From Saprospiraceae bacterium (GTDB taxonomy: Bacteria; Bacteroidota; Bacteroidia; Chitinophagales; Saprospiraceae): a stretch of 64,000 bases of DNA. The position numbers were made by a program, and so were the translations under genes. This document shows positions 18,908 through 28,841 of this stretch, piece after piece; position 1 is the stretch's first letter, and every line of letters begins with the position of its first letter. The stretch spans positions 124,001-188,000 of the forward strand of contig JAEUUP010000089.1 in the NCBI GenBank assembly GCA_016787525.1. Reading direction: 5' to 3'. A model generated the notes under the pieces. That model was not told where the DNA came from, ran no database searches, and saw nothing but the letters and a program-made list of their open reading frames with translations.

Positions 18908-20005
18908 CTATTGGTCTATATTTTTCAAATAGTGTGATATAATATTGACGATACGTGTGGCAGTTCTTCCATCTCCCAAAAAGCCACTCCAAACTGTTGG
19001 ACGCTCAAAGCTACGAATTCCTGAGAGAATATCACTACTTTGGCTGCCAACAAGTTTTGCCCAACCTTCTCTGACAGCCTCTATCCACTCAATTTCCTTC
19101 TGTAAAATCAAACAAGGCACTCGATGAAAATACGCTTCTTTTATCACACCGCCCGAGTCTGTCAAAACCATTTTGGCGTTTTGAATCAGGACTTGAGTAT
19201 CCCAAAAGCCGATAGGTTCAAGCACAACCACGTTCTTTTTCTCCAAATAATGCTGCAAACCGTGTTTTTCAATTGTATTTTTAGTACGTGGATGAATGGG
19301 GAAAATGATAGGCTCTTTTATGGTGTCAAAGATTGACAGTATCTGCTCCAACTGCCCCACATCGTCCGTATTGCCAGCTCGGTGACACGTCATAAAAAAA
19401 TATGATCCCTCAGTAATGGATAATTTTTCAAGTAAGTTTTTATGACGCTCAATTTTATCTAAATTATTGATTATCAAGTCCATACCAATATCTCCGACTA
19501 AATATACCCCCTCAGTAACACCCTGTTTTTTGAGGTTATCTACCCCTGTTTGGGTCGGCGGGAAGTATAAATCTGTCACTGCATCTGTGAGCATTTTATT
19601 AATCTCTTCTGGAATCCGTTTGTTCCACTCACGCAACCCCGCCTCAACATGAGCTAAAGGAATATTGTTCTTTGCCGCTGTAATTGCCGCCGCCGCCGTC
19701 GAATTGGTATCGCCAAACACAACCACCATATCGGGTTTCTCCTTTTCCAAAACAGCATCCAACTTAATCAAAATCTGCCCCATCTGATAGGCGTGGCGAC
19801 CGCTCCCTATTTCTAAATTATACTGAGGGGTTGGCAAACCCAATTCGTCAAAAAACTGTTGCGAGAGCGCGTAATCATAATGTTGTCCCGTATGCACCAA
19901 CACCTCTGTCAAATTGTCACTCGCTGCAATGGCTTTGCTAAGAGGTGCGGCCTTGATGAATTGTGGTCGTGCGCCAACGACGCTTAAAATTTTGTATGGT
20001 TTCAT
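18908..20005 (-). CDS. wecB: UDP-N-acetylglucosamine 2-epimerase (non-hydrolysing)
   Basis: A 365-residue enzyme converting UDP-GlcNAc to UDP-ManNAc for surface polysaccharide. The start is placed at the ATG giving MKPYKILSVVGARPQFIKAAPL, the usual family start, rather than six codons earlier. VVFGDTNST, HVEAGLRE, MTCHRAGNTD and LTDSGGVIKEA are family motifs. Its 5' end overlaps the preceding gene by 68 bases. Words at 19508 and 19821 encode TEGV and TPQY, with a near-copy at 19406. Confidence 0.95.
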   Translation of the reverse strand: MKPYKILSVVGARPQFIKAAPLSKAIAASDNLTEVLVHTGQHYDYALSQQFFDELGLPTPQYNLEIGSGRHAYQMGQILIKLDAVLEKEKPDMVVVFGDTNSTAAAAITAAKNNIPLAHVEAGLREWNKRIPEEINKMLTDAVTDLYFPPTQTGVDNLKKQGVTEGVYLVGDIGMDLIINNLDKIERHKNLLEKLSITEGSYFFMTCHRAGNTDDVGQLEQILSIFDTIKEPIIFPIHPRTKNTIEKHGLQHYLEKKNVVVLEPIGFWDTQVLIQNAKMVLTDSGGVIKEAYFHRVPCLILQKEIEWIEAVREGWAKLVGSQSSDILSGIRSFERPTVWSGFLGDGRTATRIVNIISHYLKNIDQ

Positions 20006-21278
20006 ACAAGAAAAAAGAGGCATAAAGTATTAAAAATGAATCAATTGTAACAGTTCTAAATCGAATATACGTCCCAAAAATGATAGAAAAAATCAACATA
20101 GTCAGGTATAAAGTCAATATCCAATTGTGCTTAGTAAATTGCTTGTTTAAACATTTTATCATGCCTAAAAAAGCAGCCACATACAGTATTCCAGCACTTA
20201 AAAAGGTGAAAAACAAAGTAAACAATGCGGCATTTGGCGATTTACTCCCAGGTATCAAAAATCGGACAAAATTATACCCCCTCAGTATCCAAAACTTTTT
20301 GGGATTGTCAAAAACCCACTTCCATGCAGCCTGACCAAATTTATTTTGAATGTCTTGAACTGTACCCCAAGTTTTTCGTGCCGTTAGAAATTTATTCAAA
20401 TCGGCTGTTGGTGGCACAAGGTTGTGCATTTGATACACTTCGTCCCGAGCCGCCATTTCTGGATAAACCTCTGCATAGTCTTTTTTCAATACAGCAGCAG
20501 TGTAAGCATATTCGCTATTGCCCACCCAAAATAAGAAAGAACCACCATTACTCGACAAAGTATATAGCCCATGTTTATTTAAATTATACATCCCAATCGG
20601 CAATGTAAAAATTAAACATACAAGAGCATATAAAAACGAAAATCTTATTTTTTGTTGAATTGAAAAGTTTTTTTGTAAAAAAATAAATAAGACAATAAAA
20701 GGCGACCAAAAAAGAATAAATGATTTTGTTAAAAAAGACAAAGAAAAAAACACCGCTGACAAAACCAAACGCCAACCATTATTACTAATAATAAAATCAA
20801 ACAAAAAGTAAAGAGAAAAAATCAGAAAAGACTGAAAACAAGTTTCTTGACCTATGAGCCTAACATACATAAATGCGTCAAGATAAACCGCATAAATAAA
20901 ACCCGAAAGCAAGGCAATGTTTTTATTATTAAACAGCCACAAAGCCATTTGATACAAACAAAAAACACAAAGAGAAGACAACAAGGCTTGACAAATAAAA
21001 AGCCAAGGTGACCAATATTGAGGACTTATAATTTTTAAACTTGCTAAAAAATACGGAAAGAAAGGCGCACACAAAAAGCTCCCTGCATCTAAATCAAAAT
21101 TACCCGCAACAATTTGGTCGCTTAACCATAAATAGCGTTGCTCATCAACATGACTTTCAGGACTCAATAACAGTCTGATGATAAGAGCTAAAGTAAAGAC
21201 AGCCCTAATATTTAGGCAGTAAATCAATAGCTTACTCAATCGCAGGTTTCGATAGTTGAGTTTTATAAAATAAAACAA
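19938..21278 (-). CDS. Membrane glycosyltransferase (GT39/GT83, ArnT-like)
   Basis: A 446-residue protein with about ten membrane segments. The first extracytoplasmic loop has an acidic motif (PESHVDEQRYLWLSDQI), as in lipid-linked-sugar transferases of the PMT/ArnT type. It probably moves a sugar from an undecaprenyl carrier on the periplasmic side. No ATG is available near the front. TTG at 21278 overlaps the preceding gene by 47 bases; a second TTG about 39 bases downstream would overlap that gene's stop and allow coupling, so the start is uncertain. The 3' end overlaps wecB by 68 bases. A word at 20278 encodes LRG. Confidence 0.78.
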   Translation of the reverse strand: MFYFIKLNYRNLRLSKLLIYCLNIRAVFTLALIIRLLLSPESHVDEQRYLWLSDQIVAGNFDLDAGSFLCAPFFPYFLASLKIISPQYWSPWLFICQALLSSLCVFCLYQMALWLFNNKNIALLSGFIYAVYLDAFMYVRLIGQETCFQSFLIFSLYFLFDFIISNNGWRLVLSAVFFSLSFLTKSFILFWSPFIVLFIFLQKNFSIQQKIRFSFLYALVCLIFTLPIGMYNLNKHGLYTLSSNGGSFLFWVGNSEYAYTAAVLKKDYAEVYPEMAARDEVYQMHNLVPPTADLNKFLTARKTWGTVQDIQNKFGQAAWKWVFDNPKKFWILRGYNFVRFLIPGSKSPNAALFTLFFTFLSAGILYVAAFLGMIKCLNKQFTKHNWILTLYLTMLIFSIIFGTYIRFRTVTIDSFLILYASFFLYETIQNFKRRWRTTTIHQGRTS

Positions 21279-22563
21279 AAGTCGCCATAATCAGCCAAAA
21301 ATAACGAACATTCATCAAATCTACCGTGACAGCTTCGCAACAAAGAAAGAAAATGAGAGATTTTGACATTAAAGCAAATTGGGGCAAAAAAGCATCAAAA
21401 ACTCGGATTTTCTTTATCATTTTCACTAATTGAGTAAAAAAAGTTAAAATTGCCGCCAAACCTAAAAGTCCTAACTCACCCAATGCCCCGAAAAAAGTAG
21501 AATGTGGCGCACAACAAAATGGACGCAGATGTCTGCCTTGTGCCACTAATTGATGGACATAATTTGTCAAATTATCGCCTCCAATACCCCACGGAAATGA
21601 GTCGTAAAAAGCTAAAAGAGCAGCACGTTTTGTTCCATAATAAAACGTCGGTACAATCGCGTAGTCATCGGTTATTTGCCATAAAAACTGGGGAAAGTAA
21701 TAACCTTTACTCAATATAATATCTAAATTCGGTTGTTTTGTTTTTATTATCAATAAGTGCGAAAGACATAAATAAGATAAAACAGCAAAAACGCTAAGAG
21801 CGCAGAAGCTATATTTCACTGTTTTACTGAGGGGGGACATTTTTGTTAAAAAAAATAACCCAAGAGCAAAAACGATTAAAACAGATTTGGTTTTTGTTAA
21901 AAATAAAGCTAACCCAAATAAGAATAACAAGAATAAAATAAATGGCTGACCTTTTTTGATTTTATCAAACTCGTAACTGGCAAACACAATGAGTGTACAG
22001 GCGAGATAATTTGCATGAAAGATAGGATTGCGAAAAAGCCCAAAAGACCGCATCGCATCGCCAATCAATGGATAATATTCATGGGTCTGAGCGACTGTTT
22101 GATTTAAGCCCAAAAGACCTATCAAATACGAGCCAATAGCGATGATAGAGGCTAAAACACCAGAATAAGCAAAGATTTTAACGCCATTTTGAAGTAAAGT
22201 GAGACTATTTTGTGTCCGAAATACCCAAGTTGTCATAAAATAGAAACTGGACATATAGCCACAACCGACCATCTCACGCAAGCTATTGGATGTCGGGTGA
22301 AAAGCATAGGAAGTCGCAACAATTATGGCATATATGATAACTAACGAATCAAAAAACAGCCAGTCGGCTAATAATTGCTTTCTATGTTTCCAAATAGTTG
22401 GTAAGCAAAAAAGGAAAGTGACACTGAGGGGTATGTATAATATTTCAGGTAAAAAAATAATACCTATGGGCGTTCTTATTGACAATAACTGTTCGAGCGC
22501 AAAGCTGATGGTATAGGCAATAAAAAACAGGTTGAATAAGCGAAATATCGTCTGATTAGCCAT
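21232..22563 (-). CDS. O-antigen polymerase/ligase-like membrane protein
   Basis: A 443-residue, very hydrophobic protein with about ten to twelve membrane segments and one large periplasmic loop (about 270-345, including GIGGDNLTNYVHQL and CCAPHSTFFGALGELGLLG). The H-S-x-x-x near a G-rich stretch is typical of Wzy/WaaL proteins, which polymerise or ligate lipid-linked glycans. The start overlaps the end of the preceding glycosyltransferase by 8 bases. A word at 21825 encodes PLS, and a near-copy sits at 22422. Confidence 0.82.
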   Translation of the reverse strand: MANQTIFRLFNLFFIAYTISFALEQLLSIRTPIGIIFLPEILYIPLSVTFLFCLPTIWKHRKQLLADWLFFDSLVIIYAIIVATSYAFHPTSNSLREMVGCGYMSSFYFMTTWVFRTQNSLTLLQNGVKIFAYSGVLASIIAIGSYLIGLLGLNQTVAQTHEYYPLIGDAMRSFGLFRNPIFHANYLACTLIVFASYEFDKIKKGQPFILFLLFLFGLALFLTKTKSVLIVFALGLFFLTKMSPLSKTVKYSFCALSVFAVLSYLCLSHLLIIKTKQPNLDIILSKGYYFPQFLWQITDDYAIVPTFYYGTKRAALLAFYDSFPWGIGGDNLTNYVHQLVAQGRHLRPFCCAPHSTFFGALGELGLLGLAAILTFFTQLVKMIKKIRVFDAFLPQFALMSKSLIFFLCCEAVTVDLMNVRYFWLIMATFVLFYKTQLSKPAIE

Positions 22564-23869
22564 AAGAATTGCGCACTTTTTCGATTTCAGACATCAGTTT
22601 ATTAACCGTAAACCCCCACTCCAATTCTTTTAATTTTTCGGTATGAATCATTCTTTCTACTTGACCTGTTTTTTGAAACTGGTAAAAAAGCATCAAAACA
22701 AAAGCTCTCAACTCACTGTGCGAACGATCATTATAGGCGACACAACCCGCATTGAGCCTCATCATAATCTCTTCAAATTCAATATCTTGCGAGCCATTTA
22801 TCAAAACTAAAATAGGTTGTAAAGCCGCCAAATATTCGTAAAATTTGCCTGTCATCACGCCTGTCCACTGAGGGGTCGCGGTAGTCAGTAGAAGATTCAA
22901 ATGACTGGTTCTTTGTAATTCTTGTGCTTTGCTGAGGGCGACTAAGCCCAAACTCTTGAAATGAGGTTCAAGGTCAAAACGGCGCATCCAATCGAACCAA
23001 ACTTGGGTATCTTTACCTGCATAAACGAATTGAAAATTGTCATGTGTCAGAATACCTTCCGCCACCAATTCTTTCAAAATAGTCAGTAAAAGCTGCGGAT
23101 TGCGTTCGTCGGCATACATCGAACCTGTGTAGCAGATGGTGAATTTGGTGGGTTGACTATCATTTTTATTATCCAAAATACTGAGGGGGGCTATTCCATT
23201 CTGGAAAACATAAACATTTGAATGGTAATCTTTTAAGTGTTTAGATAAACCTGTGGAAACAGTTGTAACGAGGTCAGCTTTTTTCAAAATTTGGCGATTG
23301 CACCAGTGTTGAAAAGGTCGCCAATAGACAATATCATAGTGTGGCTCGACATGCAAGTCGCGAAAATCGGCAACCCAAGTGAGTTTGGGATAAAAAATTT
23401 TGAGCCAATATGCTACAATATGGTCAGAATAAGGCGAAAAGGAACTGTAAATGGTTTGAATTTTATGTTTGCGAATCAATTTTAGAGCTACGAAAAAAGC
23501 ATGAATCGAATAAATCAAACCGCCTTCGCCCCATAACAAATTGGTTGGAAAGCTTTTATTGAGTTTTACTAAGAATTGAACCAGAGGATTGGCTTTGCTA
23601 TTCTCTTCAAAAGAGACGGATTGTCGTTTGCGTAATGTTGAAAGAGTGCGGTAGTCAAAGGTTATGGCTTCGTGTATTTGCACCCCCTCAGTAATAGGCA
23701 TATTTTCGGCAGGTAAACGATTGCGATTTGTTGTGGTTATGACATAAATATCTGAAAAATAATTTTTTACAAATTGAGAAAAATAATACGTTCTAAGAAC
23801 TGCGATACTTTTAATAGGTGGATAAAAATAGGCGAGAATGAGCAGTGGTTGGGCGTGAGTTCGGTTCAT
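22556..23869 (-). CDS. Glycosyltransferase, GT4-like
   Basis: A 437-residue GT-B fold transferase. The N terminus LLILAYFYPPIKSIAVLRTYYF is typical of GT4 enzymes with a flexible acceptor loop. The C-terminal half has FTICYTGSMYADERNPQLLL and a KFYEYLAALQPILVLI donor-site region. It probably adds a sugar to the growing repeat unit on the cytoplasmic face; the sugar is unknown. Words at 23179 (APLS) and 23684 (TEGV) and a near-copy at 22866 lie within it. Confidence 0.85.
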   Translation of the reverse strand: MNRTHAQPLLILAYFYPPIKSIAVLRTYYFSQFVKNYFSDIYVITTTNRNRLPAENMPITEGVQIHEAITFDYRTLSTLRKRQSVSFEENSKANPLVQFLVKLNKSFPTNLLWGEGGLIYSIHAFFVALKLIRKHKIQTIYSSFSPYSDHIVAYWLKIFYPKLTWVADFRDLHVEPHYDIVYWRPFQHWCNRQILKKADLVTTVSTGLSKHLKDYHSNVYVFQNGIAPLSILDNKNDSQPTKFTICYTGSMYADERNPQLLLTILKELVAEGILTHDNFQFVYAGKDTQVWFDWMRRFDLEPHFKSLGLVALSKAQELQRTSHLNLLLTTATPQWTGVMTGKFYEYLAALQPILVLINGSQDIEFEEIMMRLNAGCVAYNDRSHSELRAFVLMLFYQFQKTGQVERMIHTEKLKELEWGFTVNKLMSEIEKVRNSYG

Positions 23870-23896
23870 TTTTACAAAAAAAGCGATTCAATTCAA

Positions 23897-24784
23897 TCAT
23901 TTTTGGGCTAAAATATAAAATTGTCTTCCTTTGATAATTTCAGATTGTTCGATTCTAAAACCTAAGTTTTTTAATTCATTTTCAATGACTTGTGTATTGT
24001 CAAAATGTACAGTATGGTCGTCAATGGCGACGCGATTAGTCAATTGGTGCATTTTTCGGGCTAAAAATTCAAAAAACGTTGCTGAAAACAACTGACCTAA
24101 AAAACGGCTGGCGCGCTTAGTCATAGGAGCATCAATGTGTCCTGTGATTAAAATCTGACCTTTTTCTTTCAAAACTCGTTTGGATTCTACTAAAAATTGC
24201 TTGTAATCTGCCATGTGGTCAATGGCGGCAAAGCACAACACAATGTCCGCAGAACTGTCTTTGAACGGCAATTTTTCACCAAAACCCAAAATATGCCCCA
24301 TTTTTAGCGTCAAAAGTTGGGGATAAATGCGGATGAATTGATCATGTAGTAAACGCAAATTGGGATCTATGAGAAAATAAGTTAACTTATGCGGATATTG
24401 AAAAAAATTAACAAAAGTCTGTCCTGTTCCACCACCTACGTCCAGCACGACCTTATTTTCTGCATAAGCTAAACCCGTTTTGATGCCTAAATAATGATTG
24501 AAAGGTAGACCATTGATAAGTGTAAAAGGGGTGAGCGAACGGTGATAGTTCATAAATCGCTTGTTCTGACTCTCCCACTCTTCTGTTTTAACAGCATCGG
24601 GTCGGTAGTCTAAAACATTAGATTTTGTCATTTTTGCCTCAATATCAGCATCTGAAAGCCTTAAAAAAGGTTTAATTTCTTCTGAATTGAAGCGATTTTG
24701 CTCATAAAGCTGTGCGTTTTGATAAATATTTCTTGGGTTTTCGATTAACTCGAAATAGGTTTTGAGTATATTTTCTTTTGTCAT
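23897..24784 (-). CDS. SAM-dependent methyltransferase
   Basis: A 295-residue class I methyltransferase. VVLDVGGGTGQTF is the SAM-binding motif I, followed by LPFKDSSADIVLCFAAIDHM (motifs II-III) and VLKEKGQILITGH. It probably methylates a sugar or a lipid-linked intermediate in this locus. The start overlaps the preceding gene's stop by 4 bases (ATGA), which implies translational coupling. It carries no copy of the dispersed word. Confidence 0.85.
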   Translation of the reverse strand: MTKENILKTYFELIENPRNIYQNAQLYEQNRFNSEEIKPFLRLSDADIEAKMTKSNVLDYRPDAVKTEEWESQNKRFMNYHRSLTPFTLINGLPFNHYLGIKTGLAYAENKVVLDVGGGTGQTFVNFFQYPHKLTYFLIDPNLRLLHDQFIRIYPQLLTLKMGHILGFGEKLPFKDSSADIVLCFAAIDHMADYKQFLVESKRVLKEKGQILITGHIDAPMTKRASRFLGQLFSATFFEFLARKMHQLTNRVAIDDHTVHFDNTQVIENELKNLGFRIEQSEIIKGRQFYILAQK

Positions 24785-25929
24785 TTACTAGGTATTAAAT
24801 GTTGATTTATCTTATTCATATAAAGTTGGAGGATAATTTTCTCGTCAAACTCTGACACCATTTTCTGTCGCGCTTTTGTCCCCATTTCCTCTTTTTCTGA
24901 TGGCGAAAGTTGAATAAACCTTTCGATTTTCTCAATTAAATCTTGCGCATTTTGAGGTTTACAGAGATAACCTGTTTCGTTGTCGGATACAACTTCGCGA
25001 CAACCAATATTGTCTGTCGTGATGATGGGTTTGCCCATACTTGCGGCTTCGAGCAAAATCCGAGATATACCTTCGCGGTAGTAGGATGGAAAAACGAGGC
25101 AATCGATATGACATAAAATGCTTTTCACATCAGTGGTTTCGCCCAAGTAATGCAGTATTTTTTCGTCTTGCCAAGCTGTAATCTGCTCAGGCATAACCGA
25201 ATTGGGATTGTTAAGGTCAATAAATCCTAGTAGCTCAAAATTTACAAAATCATATTTTTGAGTAATATAGCGAGCCGCTTCTACCAACTCTCCTACCCCC
25301 TTGTCCCATAAAAGCCGCCCCGCAAAAAGAAAAGTGAGCGTTTTTGTTTCGTGTTTCAGTGGCAGGCAATCATTGACAAAATATTGAGTATTCACGCCTT
25401 CACTTGGCAAAAGGTAGGTTTTTTCAGATTTGACGATCCTGTTGTTTATAAAAGTTTGTTGGTCAGTCTCATTCAAAAACCAGACTTCTCTACTCAAAAA
25501 TGCAGCAAAACGATACATATTGACGATTAAAAAGCGCAATAAATCGTTTCTAAAGGTAAACATGTGACCTAAGCCCGTAGTCACAGCAATAGACGGGATT
25601 CTGCACCAAGCAGCTGCACAAGTGCCATAAATATTAGGCTTAATAGTATAATGAAATATAAAATCTACTTTATATTTACGATATATTCTGGAAAGTTGAA
25701 GTGTTGTCCGAATGTCATAAATCGGATTAATGCCGTAGTTCTGAATATCAACATGGTGGTAGTGAAATCCCTCCGAAATTAGCTTAGAACTAAAGGCATC
25801 TTTAGGAGCTATGACTAAAACATCGAATCCGTTTTCTTTTAAATATTGAATTAAACCGAGCCTAAAATTATATATACTCCATGATGTGTTTGAAACTATG
25901 GCTATGGTTTGTCGTTTTGTAAGATTCAC
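24781..25929 (-). CDS. Glycosyltransferase family 4 protein
   Basis: A 382-residue GT-B transferase. The N-terminal half opens QTIAIVSNTSWSIYNFRLGL and has HYTIKPNIYGTCAAAW and TGLGHMF, as in WcfI/PglA-like enzymes. The C-terminal half has FLFAGRLLWDKGVGELVEA and YREGISRILLEAASMGKPII, the nucleotide-sugar site with the E-x7-E pattern. It probably acts early in repeat-unit assembly. It is coupled to the following methyltransferase. Confidence 0.9.
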   Translation of the reverse strand: MNLTKRQTIAIVSNTSWSIYNFRLGLIQYLKENGFDVLVIAPKDAFSSKLISEGFHYHHVDIQNYGINPIYDIRTTLQLSRIYRKYKVDFIFHYTIKPNIYGTCAAAWCRIPSIAVTTGLGHMFTFRNDLLRFLIVNMYRFAAFLSREVWFLNETDQQTFINNRIVKSEKTYLLPSEGVNTQYFVNDCLPLKHETKTLTFLFAGRLLWDKGVGELVEAARYITQKYDFVNFELLGFIDLNNPNSVMPEQITAWQDEKILHYLGETTDVKSILCHIDCLVFPSYYREGISRILLEAASMGKPIITTDNIGCREVVSDNETGYLCKPQNAQDLIEKIERFIQLSPSEKEEMGTKARQKMVSEFDEKIILQLYMNKINQHLIPSK

Positions 25930-25989
25930 ATATTCGTTTTTTATACGAAACTTGACGCAAATTTTCCACTTGCGTCAAGCTGTATCGTT

Positions 25990-27075
25990 CTATAAATAGT
26001 CACTGCCTTTCCACTTCTTGACGGCTTCCGTTACCAATTTGATTTCTTGCTCTTTCGACTTCGGAAAAATCAAAAGGGTATTATTTTCGTCCACAACAAT
26101 GAAATCATCTAACCCCCTCAGTACCACCAGCTTTTCGCTCGGCACACGCACAAGGCAATTAGTAGTGTCGAAAGCTAAAACATTGTCACTTTGAAATACA
26201 TTCGCTTCTTCATTTTTTTTCGATTCGTCGTACAGTGCGCCCCATGTGCCTAAGTCAGACCAGCCGAAATCACCTGGAATAGTGTAAACATTATCTGCTT
26301 TCTCTAAAATAGCATAATCTATCGATGTTGAACGAGTTGCAGGATAATATTCATTGATAAAATCTTGCTCCCCCTCAGTATTGTACAGTTTTTCGCCTTG
26401 TTTCAATATATCATAAATATCTTCTGCATTACGTTTAAATGATTTCAAAAGACTCTTGACAGACCAAATAAAAATACCTGCATTCCATATATAATTCCCT
26501 GCTTTCAAGAACTCTTTAGCGGATTCCAAATTGGGTTTTTCTTTAAAACTGACCACTTTGTAGATACCATCTTTGTTGGCATCGTGGCGATTGTATTGAA
26601 TATATCCGTAACCTGTATTGGGCGATTTAGGCTCTATCCCTAAAGTCACGAGCGTATCCTTAGCACTTGCAAAATCGAGAGCTTGTTTGACATCTTTCAG
26701 AAAAATATCTTCTTTCAGAATCAAATGGTCGCTTGAAGCTACAACAAAAGTCGCATCTGGGTTCAAAGCGTGTAATTTTAACGCCATATAAGCCAAACAA
26801 GGGGCTGTATTGTTGCGGCTGGGCTCTGACAGAATTTGATTGTCCGTCACATCGGGCAATTGCGCTTTAATGAGGTTTTTATAGGCCGCATTAGAAACGA
26901 TAAAAATATTTTCTTTAGGAATAAGTGGCAAAAATCGGTCATAAGTCATTTGTAACAGCGATTTGCCAATGCCCAAAATATCGAGAAACTGTTTAGGTTT
27001 TGCTTCACGGCTGGCAGGCCAAAATCGGCTACCTACACCGCCAGCCATTATGGCTACATAATGATTCGGATTCAT
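25990..27075 (-). CDS. manC: Mannose-1-phosphate guanylyltransferase
   Basis: A 361-residue nucleotidyltransferase making GDP-mannose from mannose-1-phosphate and GTP. It shows the signature MAGGVGSRFWPASREAKPKQF, VASSDHLI, a FKEKPN motif and GDFGWSDLGTWGAL. It lacks the isomerase domain of bifunctional ManC/AlgA proteins. GDP-mannose would feed fcl next door. Words at 26114 and 26371 encode LRG and TEG; another at 27107 lies just upstream of the start. Confidence 0.93.
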   Translation of the reverse strand: MNPNHYVAIMAGGVGSRFWPASREAKPKQFLDILGIGKSLLQMTYDRFLPLIPKENIFIVSNAAYKNLIKAQLPDVTDNQILSEPSRNNTAPCLAYMALKLHALNPDATFVVASSDHLILKEDIFLKDVKQALDFASAKDTLVTLGIEPKSPNTGYGYIQYNRHDANKDGIYKVVSFKEKPNLESAKEFLKAGNYIWNAGIFIWSVKSLLKSFKRNAEDIYDILKQGEKLYNTEGEQDFINEYYPATRSTSIDYAILEKADNVYTIPGDFGWSDLGTWGALYDESKKNEEANVFQSDNVLAFDTTNCLVRVPSEKLVVLRGLDDFIVVDENNTLLIFPKSKEQEIKLVTEAVKKWKGSDYL

Positions 27076-27219
27076 AAGTTTTGTTCATCTGCGAGGCGTA
27101 TGTTAACCCCTCAGTATTTGATTTAAAAGAATGATTATTTGAAAAGACAAAATAAGTAAATTATTTGATAATCAACTATTTACGAGAATTTTTACTGATT
27201 CGTTTTTAATTACGTTATA

Positions 27220-28146
27220 TCAAAATATATCTTTCACTTCTTCAACAACTCGTTTGATACCTTCTTCTAAGGAGATTTGGTGTTGCCAACCCATGTTGTG
27301 AATTTTCGACACATCCATCAATTTACGCGGTGTACCGTCGGGTTTTGTGGTATCTTGAATGATGTCACCTTCGTAGCCTACTGTCCGTTTGATGATTTCA
27401 GCCAAATCACGAATAGACAAATCCACACCTGTTCCAACATTTACAAAACCTTCACTATCAAAGTTTTGCATCAAAAACAAACACGCATCAGCTAAATCGT
27501 CGGCGTGCATAAATTCGCGCAGAGGTGTACCCGTTCCCCACAAAATGACTGAGGGATCGTTGTTTTTCTTTGCCGTCAAAAACTTACGAATAAGTGCAGG
27601 CAAGACATGCGAATTTTGCAAGTCATAATTATCATTTGGACCATAAAGGTTGGTCGGCATAGCTGAAATAAAATTACAACCATATTGTGTACGATATGCA
27701 TCGCACATTTTGATACCTGCAATTTTTGCAATGGCATAAGGCTCATTAGTGGGTTCGAGCAAACCTGTCAGCAAGGCATCTTCTTTCAAAGGTTGTGGTG
27801 CGAGTTTCGGATAGATGCACGATGAGCCCAAAAACATCAACTTTTTCACCTCCGTTTTATAAGCCGCATGAATAACATTGGATTGAATCATCAAATTTTC
27901 GTACAAAAAATCGGCGCGATAGGTATTATTTGCCAAAATACCGCCCACTTTTGCAGCTGCTAAAAACACATAATCGGGACGTTCTTTACGAAAAAATTCA
28001 TTGACGGCTGCTTGATCGCGCAGGTCAAGTTCGTTTGATTTTCTGAAAATAAGATTTTCAAAACCATTTTTGCGAAGCCCCCTCAGTATGGCAGAACCTA
28101 CCATACCTCGATGACCCGCGACATAGATTTTGTTATTTTTTTCCAT
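27220..28146 (-). CDS. fcl: GDP-L-fucose synthase
   Basis: A 308-residue epimerase/reductase converting GDP-4-keto-6-deoxymannose to GDP-L-fucose. It has the Rossmann motif [10 protein letters not shown], the SSCIYP serine and the YAIAK catalytic pair. The preceding enzyme, GDP-mannose 4,6-dehydratase (Gmd), is not in this window and must be elsewhere if the pathway is complete. A word at 28079 encodes LRG close to the Rossmann motif. Confidence 0.94.
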   Translation of the reverse strand: MEKNNKIYVAGHRGMVGSAILRGLRKNGFENLIFRKSNELDLRDQAAVNEFFRKERPDYVFLAAAKVGGILANNTYRADFLYENLMIQSNVIHAAYKTEVKKLMFLGSSCIYPKLAPQPLKEDALLTGLLEPTNEPYAIAKIAGIKMCDAYRTQYGCNFISAMPTNLYGPNDNYDLQNSHVLPALIRKFLTAKKNNDPSVILWGTGTPLREFMHADDLADACLFLMQNFDSEGFVNVGTGVDLSIRDLAEIIKRTVGYEGDIIQDTTKPDGTPRKLMDVSKIHNMGWQHQISLEEGIKRVVEEVKDIF

Positions 28147-28158
28147 AAAACTAAAAGT

Positions 28159-28800
28159 CTAATTGTTAATAAGTCTCACCACCTCAAAAACTTCTGCATA
28201 TCTCGTATTTATTTGTACACCTCTTGTACGAGCGAGGGAGCGCAAAAACTCTTCATTCGCATACGGACGGTGTGCTTGCGACTGATATTGCTTTAAGGCA
28301 TTCACTTTTGTCTGCACATGGCGCTCTTCGAGGTGAAAAAAGCAGGTAGTTGAGAATGTAAAATTGTTCCATGGCAATTCATAGCACAAAATCGAAGTAA
28401 ATTTGAATGCGCGAATCGCTTCGTTGGAGACAGTTGCATGGTCTTGGTGAATGTCCTGAGGAGACGGCACAAAGACCAAATCGGGGTCAATATCACGTTT
28501 CAAACGGATAATATCGTCCAAAATCTCTTGCCGATGATAGTTGAATGTACGCACATCATATGTGAGAAGCGTCAAATTTTCAGGTTTGATACCCAATTCT
28601 TTTGTAGCCGCTTTCACTTCTGTTATCAAAATATCTTTAGGGAATTGCGGCAAAACTGACTGCTCACATGCCGAAAAAGCCACATAATATACTTCACTGC
28701 CTTGTTCTATCAATTTTGCGATTGTTCCGCCACAGCCCAACTCACCGTCGTCGGTGTGAGGAGCCAATACAAGGACTTTTTTAAAAGGAATATATGCCAT
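28159..28800 (-). CDS. PIG-L family N-acetylglucosamine deacetylase-like protein
   Basis: A 213-residue LmbE/PIG-L protein. The zinc motif is PHTDDGELGCGG and the second His motif is HQDHATVSNEAI. Members remove acetyl groups from GlcNAc-type sugars or related conjugates. In this locus it probably deacetylates a nucleotide sugar or lipid-linked sugar. It sits 12 bases upstream of fcl. Confidence 0.88.
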   Translation of the reverse strand: MAYIPFKKVLVLAPHTDDGELGCGGTIAKLIEQGSEVYYVAFSACEQSVLPQFPKDILITEVKAATKELGIKPENLTLLTYDVRTFNYHRQEILDDIIRLKRDIDPDLVFVPSPQDIHQDHATVSNEAIRAFKFTSILCYELPWNNFTFSTTCFFHLEERHVQTKVNALKQYQSQAHRPYANEEFLRSLARTRGVQINTRYAEVFEVVRLINN

Positions 28801-28841
28801 AAATAATTAGAATTTTGAATTTGTGTTCTTAGGTTTAGGCA

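Noticed and set aside
27541..27560. GACTGAGGGA in fcl as another copy of the word
   Set aside because: It differs at both ends of the word, which is too far from the consensus to count.
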